A stretch of DNA of 64,000 nt from Gymnopilus junonius (taxonomy: Eukaryota > Basidiomycota > Agaricomycetes > Agaricales > Galerinaceae), in the NCBI GenBank assembly GCA_015501075.1, contig JADNYJ010000046.1:124001-188000 (forward strand), written 5' to 3'. The translations under genes were made by a program, and so were the position numbers. How positions within the stretch are numbered: position 1 is the stretch's first letter; every line of letters starts with the position of its first letter. Under the pieces are notes generated by a model. That model saw only the letters and a list, made by a program, of their open reading frames with translations. It ran no database searches and was not told the DNA's origin. Positions 55,297-64,000 of this stretch are shown in pieces.

Positions 55297-56301
55297 ATGG
55301 CGAGAACGCAATATCCAATTCTCTTTCATCTCGCCTCCCTGCTCGCCACCTTCATATTATCTTGTCCTTCAATATGTGGTGCGTTGCCGCGCATCCGAAT
55401 CCTCTCGGGCTAGGTAAACGTGCTGCAGCGGATAATACGGTGATAGTCAGAGGGTCTGACAACTATTGGCGAGTCTCCAAAACCATTCACAACCTTCTTT
55501 TGAAAACTAACGCGATACTCCTTCATCAGCCTCATCGTTCCGAAGTAAGTAGAAGAACTTCCCACAGGCTTTTATTCCAAGCAAGGCGTTCCTCTCTTAC
55601 TGACGTACTTTGCATTAATCAGAGACGCATACACGGACATAGGCGACAGCGAACAACCTGGCGGGACAACATCCTACTGTACCCCGACTGCTCACTATTC
55701 TTCCGAGCAAGGCGTGATGCCGGATGATTTTTGGACAGATGTGGAGTTTACCCTTGGGAACGGGGAGGGTTCTGGAGGGAGGTGGGCACAATGTACGTTG
55801 TTCTCTTCATTTTTTATCTGCATATTTCCTACGCATTCTTCTTCCTTTCTCTTTTTATTCCCAATTTAATTCAAGGAACTGATGGGGTTTCATCTTTTTG
55901 GCATCATTTTTACAGTGACTGGATGTATCAACCCGTCCACCCTTGACCGCCTGAACGTGAATGACGAAGGAGGTCAATATGACTCGAATGGTGGATCGGA
56001 GGGGGTTGGCAATCCTGTGGGGAGCGTTTGTACTGGGTAAGTATGACTTTCGTTTCATTTAATTTCCTTAATTTACGTGTACACAGTTACAACTACTATG
56101 TCGAGCTTATCGAACCCGGCGGGCCTAGGGCCTGCATCAAGTGTTGTGATGATGAAGATGATTGTCCGACGACTAAGGGTGGGTCTTATTATTATGACTG
56201 ATCTTTAATAGTTTGGTCATTGGATAATGAGACTGATATGTTTTATAGATACCGCGGGATGTCCTGAGGTCATTCCAGGAAATTATTTCGATTGCGCTTA
56301 G
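55297..56301 (+). CDS. Secreted cysteine-rich protein of an unnamed basidiomycete family
   Basis: ATG 55297 opens a signal peptide (ILFHLASLLATFILSCPSIC). The secure exons are 55624-55792, 55916-56036, 56087-56178 and 56249-56301, all phase-consistent. They encode DAYTDIGDSEQPGG, FWTDVEFTLGNGEGSGGRW, TGCINPSTLDRLNVNDEGGQ, NPVGSVCTGYNYYVELIEPG, ACIKCCDDEDDCPTTKDTAG and the end VIPGNYFDCA. CINPxTLDRL, GGQYDS, GSVCTGY, CIKCCDD.DCP and GNYFDC recur in a secreted family I remember from many mushrooms, without a named function. The stretch 55390-55620 is unresolved: the signal frame meets TAG at 55411-55413, so a splice from about 55375 (GTGCGT) is more likely. It converges with the CHAT gene, 165 bases apart. 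Confidence 0.72.
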
Positions 56302-56466
56302 AGCTTGGAGTGACGTCTGCCGGAAAGTGGGATTATTTATTTTTCGCTGGTCTACAATCGTCCAAGCTACGCTTACACATGTAGATGTACATTCCTAATC
56401 ACTTTTGTTGTAATCAAAAACCGTCTATTGAAGCCTATCCAAACTTGCAAATCCAGGGAATGCGAA

Positions 56467-59400
56467 TTAGATACCAAAATGGACATATGGAACCCACTCA
56501 AGTAGAGCCGATTCTGAGTCGCCAATCAATTTTCGAAGATTCTGCACAGCGTAATGAAGCGCTCGTGATGCATTTTGGCTGTTCAAACCGTCTGAGTCCC
56601 GAGTGAGATTGGAATAGAAATCTGTTGCTATCCTTGGGCCATGCTGGTCCTTGATAGACCACATCGTCGCCACCACACCTCGATATCCAGCTGCCAACAT
56701 TCCAGCTGCAAGATGGACAGCTTCTTCGGAGAGTTTCTCGTCGCCACTGCTCGTTTGGCAAGCTGATAAGAAAGCCAATTCCACACCTTCCAAACGTTGT
56801 TTAATGATCGACGACAACTCTAATTGTCCGTCATGAAGAGCAAAGCCACTCATGAGCGGCTGCTTGGAATCTTGCATAGCATGGCATGCAAGGTGAATAC
56901 AACTATAAAGCCTCATGTTTTCAACACAACTATTGACCGTAGCTGCGTCACTGTTCAAGGTAAGAATTCGGACGCCACGGGAATTCAATTGTTGCGCCAC
57001 TTCACGAACCTCCTTTGTAGTTCCAGGGATAGGAGGCAAGTGAGGCGTATCTGGTTGACTGATCATGAACAATCCTGATTTTTCTTTGCCGACCACTCGA
57101 GGAGTTTGCACAATATCGACAAGTGCTCGGACGGTTGGTATATATGAGGATATTGCAAAATCGAACAGACTCGAACCCGGTTTTAGTGCCGACCCATCAA
57201 AAATGCCTGCAGCATGGATCGGTAGGAAGGCAAGGGGTCCAGTTGCACACCACCATATTCGTATTAAATCACGGGGAGGTTCCTGTAAAATTTAAAGAAA
57301 ATGTTAGGTTATCGTCAGGATATAAAGATCGAGAAGAATAAGTACCAAATGACCCAGCCCGTTCAGAATGGGTTTTGCAACGGAGGTCCACAATATAGAG
57401 AGAATCCGTGGAAGCGAAGTACCTTCATTACGCCTCATTCCACGAGCGAGTCCCAGTTCAGGAGCTTGCATTCCAACTCCGGCAGTCCAAAGATTTGCTC
57501 TCAAAGACTGACAGAGGTGTTCCGCTTTGGCGTATGATAATTCATGTAAGGCGATGTGAAGAGGTTCGCAACCAGACCTGAGCGCCAGGGCATCGCACCG
57601 ATCCTGATGTACATTTATGACCACGACCACGCCAAAATCAGGAAGTTGGCGCAGCAAAGTTGAATATGATGGAGGTTTCAGGAAGTCTTCGAATTCAGGC
57701 TTACTGCGAACATTTTCAACAAGTTGATACCATCTCCGGGCAAGTTTGACATGGGCCACTTCTTCATCCTGTAAGGACAGTCTCGGAAGTGTGCTGGCTT
57801 CTCCAACTGATGGTCCTGTCCTTCTTCCAGCGGTGTCTAATTGCTTCGAAACTCTCATAATTTCTTCAGCAATATTTGGATCATGACTGTGAAGTTTTTC
57901 GAAGGGTGTTCTTAGATCGTTCAACTGATTCCAAACAAGGCATCGACCATGCTCTAACCATTCCAGGGCTAGATCAGGTCTCCCTGAAGATAATGCAACA
58001 GCGGCCGCAGAGGACGATAAAGTAGAAATGCCAGCGAGGTTATTGTGGCGCCTTTCAATAGTCTGTTCCAGGTCCGCGACACGGGAAATAAGGTGAATGG
58101 CGACCTCATGGGCATTAAATAATTGTGACAAATCGTATTTTTGAGCAAATTGTATCCAAAACTTGGCAGCTTGGAGTCGAATGTAAGGAGGTCCGGACTC
58201 TGACTTTGCCGCAAGAGACAATTTTGAAACCGCCTGGTCCATATCAACGCTGTTCCCACTATGGTCAAAGCGGCTTGAAAAAGAAATTGCAAGCACAGAC
58301 AGGAGCACAATATATTTTGGATGACCTTCTGGAATGAGCTGCACTGCTGCATCTTGCAAGTCTATGGCCTCCGAAATATCTGCGAGGTCTCCAGTACGTG
58401 AAAATCGGCATTGAAATGAGGTTCCTAATGCACTTAGACGAACGGGCTTGTCAGGATGCCCATCTGGAGTAAGCTGGATTGATTTCTGTTGGGAAACTAT
58501 GGCATCTGACAGATCTGTGAGGTCTCCTGTGGACGAAAATCGAACTTGAAGCGAGCCTGCTAATTTAGAGAGATACAGAGGCATATCTGTATGTCCGTCT
58601 GGCGTAAGCTCGACAGCTTTTCGATCGAGCAGTACAGCCTGAGAACAGTCTTCGAGTTCTCCAGCGACGACGAATCGATCTAGAAGCGAGCTCCCCAAGA
58701 TTGAGCAGTACAGACGCTTATTTGGATGTTTGTCTGAAGTAAGCTGGACTGCTTTTTGTGCAAAAGATACTGCCTCGGAAATGTCTGCTACTTCTCGGGT
58801 ACGTGAAAACCGGCGTTGGAGTGAGTTTGCTAGCGAAGAAAGACGATGGGGCATGGATGGATGCCCATCTGCAGTGAGTTGGACTGCTTTATATAGAAAT
58901 GATATTGCCTCGGAGATATCTGACAACTCTCCAGTGTGCGTAAACCGACGTTGAAATGATTCTCCGAGTGAAGAGAGAAAATTAGCCATGGATGGATCGC
59001 CTTCCGGACAGAGCTGGACTGCCTTCTCTTTGAGTAATATTGCTTCAGAAATTTCTGCGGCCTCTCCGGTGTGTTGGAACCGATTTTGAAGTGAGCCTCC
59101 TAGTGTATCAAGATAGGAAGGCATGGAAGGGTGTCCATCTGGAGTGAGCTGTATTCCTCGGCGCAGAAGTGATATCGCCTCAGAAATGTCTGAGAGATCT
59201 CCAGTACGTACGAATCGATTCTGGAATGAGTCTGCGAGTGAAAAGAGACGAGAGTGCATATCTGGATGTCCGTCTGGGGTAAGCTGGACGGCTTTTTGAT
59301 GAAAAAATATTGCGTCACAAATGTCTACTAGTTGTCCAGTATGTTTGAATCGATGGACAAGTGAGCTTCCTAGAGAAGAGAGATAAAAAGGCAAGGATGG

Positions 59401-61119
59401 ATGCCCTTCAGAGACAAGCTGGACAGCTTTCTGCTGGAGTGATATTGCCATATCAATATTTGTGAGTTCTTTTGTTCCCTTAGCATACATCTGAAGCGCA
59501 CGTCCAAGTACAGTCAAATATGTAGGCATACCCGGATATTCTTCTGGGGAGAGTTGAATGGCCTTCTGTAGAAATGATATTGCCTGGGAAATATCTGAAG
59601 ATTCTCCTGTGCGAAGAAATCGGCGCTGAAGCGACTCTGATAGCGAAAAGAGGCGAGGAGCGATTTCTGGATGACCATCAGGAGTGAGTCGGAGGCTTTC
59701 TCCTGGAATATAATTGCCTCTGAAATATCCGCCAATTCTCCAGTGCGCCTGAAACGAAGTTCAATTGAATTTCCCAGCGCAGAGAGATAGGCAGCCATGG
59801 ATGGATGGCCCTCGGGGGTGAGCTGCATTGCCGTTCGTTGTAATGATATTGCTTCAGAAATATACATGACTTCAGCAGTCTGCGCAAACTGATACTGAAG
59901 CGAGATCCCTAGAGAAGATAAATATGAAGGTTTGGGCGGATCTCCGTCAGGGGTAAGCTGGACTGCTCTCCGCTGGAACGATATTGCCTCCCTGATGTCT
60001 GAAAGGTCGGCGAATTGTTGAAATCGATGTCTCAGCAGAAGTCCTACGTTTTGCAGACGAGAAGCTATTGGTGAATGGATGCTAATGTTAGCAGCATTCT
60101 CAGCGGCATTTAGATTTGCGACAATTTTGTTGATATCTTTCATGCTTCCTATTTGGGCCTCCATCGATTGAAGAACAAGCCTATTAGCGAGGACGCAGTT
60201 ATCAATGTCAGCCTTGCTTCGACTTCTGCTAAAACATTCCAAGAAATGGATACCACATGCATCGAGAAAGGTTCGCTTAATGAAAACATCGTCTGGGAGG
60301 TTTTGGACCATGGAAAACACCGTTTCGCTATCTATTTTCAAGGCAGAGCTAAAAGCTGTAAAGCGGAAATAATAAGAATCTCAGTTAGTATATCGCGATT
60401 TTGGGACATACTGTCTTCTAAATGAACTCCGTCTAGCCTGATGTACAATGTTTGAAATTTCAGCTTGAACATGGGACCGTCATCTTGTTCGGTCAGGAAG
60501 TCGTATGTCGCTTCTACTTCCAGAATGAGGGGCCTTGCACTACAAGAAAGATCCTTAATATGCGTACCAGTCGGTCTGGTAGATGACATGAATTTATCCA
60601 CTTCTAATTTTCCAAGATTTACGGATATAATGCTCCTCGTGTCAATTGATATAGCTTTGAAGGTGATTTCACCTGCCCTAGAGAATTTGATTTATTGACG
60701 ACGAATTGTACGATTAGCGTAAGTCCTCACAACTCGATGATTCGTTCATATTTCCACTCGGTCGGGGAGCTCTGCTTGAAAAGCAAAATTTCTCCTTTTT
60801 CCGTCACATTGCCAATGAGCTCGACATCCATTTGCGTCCTGAGAGAACTGGAAATTTCTGATATGTTTGAAACACATTCGATAATGATATCTAAGTGACG
60901 TGTTAGAAGACGGATAAAGTCAGAGGTTGATAAACCTGCCTGTCATGTAACATTTACTACGTGCTGCATGTGTGATGGAAGTGGTTAGAATTCTACAGCC
61001 GTCGACCTTAATAGCATATACTCAACGCAACATCAATCCACTGTAAGTACGTCAAATGGTTAAATGCTGTCTTTTCTCATCTAATAGAGATAGAACGCAC
61101 ATTTTTTTCTCGACCATGG
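56467..61119 (-). CDS. TPR-CHAT protein with a C2-like N-terminus
   Basis: Caspase-like CHAT peptidase fused to TPRs. About 13 repeats of ~52 residues (consensus TGDLSDISEAISLQQKAVQL then LTPDGHPSMP and a LSSLG.SLQ.RF end) span ~60110-58290. Then come a helical linker (LALEWLEHGRCLVWNQLNDL) and the CHAT domain, which crosses a 68-nt intron ending at 57288. The putative catalytic pair is His in SCIHLACHAMQ (~56895) and Cys in AFLSACQTSSGDE (~56760), the H and C positions of CHAT proteases. The end is VPYVHFGI, TAA 56469-56467. Upstream exons (~60975-60340) look like a C2-type domain (LIGNVTEKGEILLFKQSSPT, LILEVEATYDFLTEQDDGPM, LKFQTLYIRLDGV). ATG 61119 is one possible start. A one-base loss near 59694 shifts the frame inside repeat 3. 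The function in fungi is unclear; self/non-self or stress signalling is inference. Confidence 0.8.
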
Positions 61120-62071
61120 CCGTTTTCATAGGCAGCAAAGGTTGAAGCATGTGGAGAGTGTCAGAGTGACGAGTTGCGAAATATTAAGTGGGCCGCTTGC
61201 GGTCTTTATATCACATGAGATCCATAGGCAGCAGGCGTGGGCAGTGGGGACCTTGTCAAAGCACAAGTCGATCTGCCAATGCTAATTTTGTATCTGAGAG
61301 TAAGTACATATATACGACCCGCAGGCTGGCTACGTCGAAGTCCCTTCCGAGTCGAAGGTGATGCACATCATCACCCATGATGATCTAAAGATGAACTAGA
61401 TGAAATAACCTTAGACTGGACACTCTCATCAGTCAAGGACGTTTTGGGCTAAAAAAGCACACCGGACTCACCTCTGCGGAGCATTCAACCCGCGGCATCG
61501 CCTAGGCAGAAGCAAAGAGCAACTGACGCTAGTCGTACTTCGCAGCACGTTGAAGAGGTAAATTTTCCCATTGGTGCACCTGAACCTTGACGATCACCTG
61601 GAAAGTCCTTCCTTGCCGCCTTGGAGATCTTGAAAACGCGGTAGCGAGACGGACGGAAGAGTGAAGAGTTAACAATAAGTCACCGTGCAACAAGCCGAAC
61701 AAGCAAAAAAATTTCGGAGGGTGGTCGCCGACGGGTAGCCATCCATCTTGCTCTACACCTCCGATCCTCCTTGGTGCGTAGACATTCAAGTTTTGATCAG
61801 AAGTGAACATCAGGCACAAAAGTAAATTGAGTGGGAAGTGATCAACTCCGTAAACGTTCATTGATTTCCATGTTTGTACAGGTCTTGTTGTTGCTTGCAG
61901 CAACGCCCGCACCGCAGCCGAATACGAACAGGGCATTCTGGCCACAAGTTGCCGTAAACGTCTCTTATGTTCGACCGCCTCGAGGCCGCGCTCACCCACT
62001 CTTTCTCTTCTTTCTCTCAGCTCTCAACTCTTTTGGATTCGTAGTCCTGGATACATGACAACGACACCGCG
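61120..62071. other. Divergent spacer upstream of the CHAT gene
   Basis: Promoter region of two divergent genes. The frame at 61999-61529 (-) has no motif and looks like chance. No repeat or RNA gene recognised. Confidence 0.4.
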
Positions 62072-64000
62072 ATGGCTGGTTTCCTTCGCAGAAAAACCAA
62101 GCAACAGCAGCCGGAGGTCCCATTCAAAGACGTGGATTTTGATAATTCACCACCCACTGCGCCTGCAACACCCTTGTTTGCTCGTTTTGCGACCACAGCA
62201 AGCAGCACAAATAAAGATGCGTCTATCACTCCCCGGATGGTCTCCGGACCTATGCAGCTCTCCAGTCGAAAGGATCGCGATTTGCCATCCGCCCATAGAG
62301 GTGCTAAAGGAGCAGGAGGAGGGTTCCCGGGACACTCGACAACGTCGTTGACTGCTGGCAGTCGCGATGCGGAGTTAGCGGCTCGCAGTAGGAGGCAGCT
62401 GCAGGAGCGGGGATTCGGAGCAGGATCTGGGTTTGACGATAAGCCGCTTCCTCCGCCTGTTGGAATTGACAAGCCGGTACCACTGCAAACCACGACTGCA
62501 AGAAAGTTGAGCAATGCTACTACCAGGGGCCCTGGGCCGCCTCCTACGTTTCAAAATTTGCAACATCAGAATCAGAATGGACGTTCTCGGTTGTCTCTTG
62601 ACGGCCGAGAGTTGGAAAGCAAAACCCTTCCTCACCCGGGATCATCATACCCATCTGAAGTGTCAGGTCGTAAACGTAATGGTTCAATCAATGCAAACAC
62701 CACCAACCCCCAAATCGTCACTCGCCATGACTATGGCCTACATATACCCGACGACGGGAAGGAGATCATTCCGGCGAAGAACGTAGATACGAACAGGATG
62801 AGTTTGGCTCCTGCTCCTATTTTAGAAGGAATGGGAATAGGAACAGCAACACCAGCGTCAGTCCGTGCCATCGATCTGCCTCCCGAGGCCGCTTTGTTCC
62901 AGGTGAGTTGAGTGGCTAAACTTTGATTTCTTTATTTTCTTTATTTTATTTTATTTTATTTTATTTCTCTCTTTCTTTCTTCTTTGAGCTCTCAAGTCTC
63001 GCTCGAGCTTGCTTTTCTTTTCTTGGCGATGCTATGCTATGCTTCTCATTCTTCTTTACACCCCGACTTTTCATCTCCGTCTCCTTATGGCTTAGCCCAG
63101 GGCCGAGATCAAGCTCGGGGTCTCGTTCTCGAGAGTCTTCGATCGGGGATGTCCCTCAGAGATGCAACCATGCGTAGATGGTTCGATGCATGGATGGGGA
63201 TTCAGTATTTGCGATAAACTGATACTGTCATGCTGACACTGGCATCTGGGCTGAGCGGCGTCACCGTCGCCACGTATTGTTTGGCATATGGACATCTGGC
63301 ATGCAAATTGTTGTAGGACGTGCCACTTGAGTATAGAGATGCAAGGGAAAGAGACGGGGCTAATCTTAATTCACGAGGTCCAAGTCGAGATTCTGCGCAA
63401 GGATCTTACTTTTCTCAGAGCTTGCTCCGTGAAAATCTCTTCTGACAGAGAAGCTGGCTGCCAGTCGGCCTTCCTGGCTATAGCGGGTGTTTTGGGTTTT
63501 GGAGACGGTTGTTCACATACTTCATTGAATCGACCTTGGGTACGCAACGTACACGTTTGGTCGGATGGAACGTAATGTCTAGCATGGCATTGCTTTTTCC
63601 TTTGTTGCAGAGTTGTTTCTGCTTTTGACTGTTGGTTTTCCTCGTCATGTTATACAGATCGGGAGGCGTGGCTATATGCGCTCTTCCATGCGGATCTCGT
63701 CTCGTCACAAGGAGATAATTTGCTAGCAAGGTCGGAAGTTGGGGTTTTGGGGTTTGTGATGCACGCGTGGTCGGAGGGTTGAACGGAACGTAATGCCTCA
63801 CCTTGCCTTGGAATTATATATATTTTTTCTTTTTGCAACCAATTCCGCTTTTCTTTCAAAACTGGCATTCATCTTTCTATGTGTGGATGAATAGACAGAT
63901 GGAGTAGACGTCGTTGGCGTCCTTGCGCTTGTGACGCAATGCAGATCACCATATCATACCACCTGTCAAGAGCGGACTCGAGTTAAATCTTCATTCAAAG
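62072..64000 (+). CDS. Unknown gene, 5' part (runs off the window)
   Basis: ATG 62072 starts MAGFLRRKTKQQQPEVPFKD, and the first exon runs to CAG|GTGAGT at 62902. It is ~277 codons of basic, Ser/Pro/Gly-rich, probably disordered sequence (TPLFARFATTASSTNKDAS, RSRRQLQERGFGAGSGFDDK, RHDYGLHIPDDGKEIIPAKN, RAIDLPPEAALFQ). Later exons are not resolved. A TTAG acceptor at ~63099 and a GTAG at ~63317 are possible, the second leading to DVPLEYRDARERDGANLNSR. The final stop is outside or not identifiable. I do not recognise the family. The MAGFLRR start and the short conserved-looking HIPDDGKEIIPAKN block suggest a regulated scaffold rather than an enzyme, which is speculation. Confidence 0.55.
62936..62966. 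repeat. (TTTTA)n microsatellite in intron
   Basis: About five TTTTA units, followed by a CT-rich tract, inside the first intron of the unknown gene. Confidence 0.85.

Noticed and set aside
57304..60110. Regular ~156-bp repeats as a minisatellite or CRISPR-like array.
   Set aside because: They are protein-coding TPR repeats in one frame, with codon-level variation and no spacer structure.
61529..61999. 156-codon minus-strand frame between the CHAT gene and the last gene.
   Set aside because: No motif, no leader, composition unlike neighbouring genes, and it lies in a divergent promoter region.
62936..62966. TTTTA tract as a functional terminator or origin.
   Set aside because: It is a simple repeat within an intron, with no supporting structure.

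Overview
The window is nuclear DNA of a mushroom-forming basidiomycete (Agaricomycetes). The evidence is intron-dense genes with 45-75 nt GT-AG introns and families typical of that class: GH55 beta-1,3-glucanases, F-box proteins with an N-terminal coiled coil, BTB, DUF4419, DUF6540-like, DUF6698, a Plavaka-type transposase, and a TPR-CHAT protein. There is also a tRNA-His gene with a short intron. Assignments come from reading translated exons by eye; no database search was possible, so family names are recognition calls.

Layout. 0-0.6 kb: 3' end of an F-box/LRR-like gene (+). 0.9-7.7 kb: large chromodomain / low-complexity / coiled-coil / C2H2 gene (-). 8.6-10.4 kb: two weak small gene models (+). 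10.56-10.64 kb: tRNA-His (-). 10.8-14.3 kb: first GH55 glucanase (-). 15.7-16.1 kb: Bet1-like SNARE (+). 16.5-22.1 kb: tandem duplication with two F-box genes (-), interrupted in one unit by a 1 kb DNA element with ~356-bp inverted arms. 22.2-23.1 kb: Kre9/Knh1-like surface protein (+). 23.9-27.6 kb: Pil1-type eisosome protein with a very long disordered tail (+). 28.9-31.5 kb: amino-acid permease (+). 31.7-33.1 kb: DUF4419 protein (-). 33.8-42.0 kb: a BTB gene (-) split by a 7.1 kb Plavaka transposon carrying a transposase and a DUF6698 gene (+). 42.3-42.9 kb: fragment of a GH55 gene (+). 43.2-46.9 kb: second GH55 gene (-). 48.3-48.6 kb: orphan 83-residue protein (+). 49.9-50.5 kb: DUF6540-like protein (-). 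51.5-54.0 kb: MFS transporter (-). 55.3-56.3 kb: secreted Cys-rich protein (+). 56.5-61.1 kb: TPR-CHAT protein (-). 62.1 kb to the end: partial unknown gene (+).

Functionally this is an ordinary housekeeping and cell-surface neighbourhood: wall glucan turnover (two GH55 enzymes, a Kre9-like protein), plasma-membrane organisation and transport (eisosome protein, permease, MFS pump) and vesicle fusion (Bet1). It is loaded with fast-evolving families (F-box, BTB, CHAT) and transposons. No operon-like or co-functional cluster is evident.

The strongest finding is the Plavaka element. A 12-bp terminal inverted repeat and a 2-bp target duplication define it to the base, and removing it rejoins the BTB reading frame exactly. 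Other points are the long-TIR element with a paralogous empty site, repeated one-base frame breaks, mostly in short homopolymers, in several otherwise good genes, the chromodomain/C2H2 architecture, and a 13-repeat TPR-CHAT protein.
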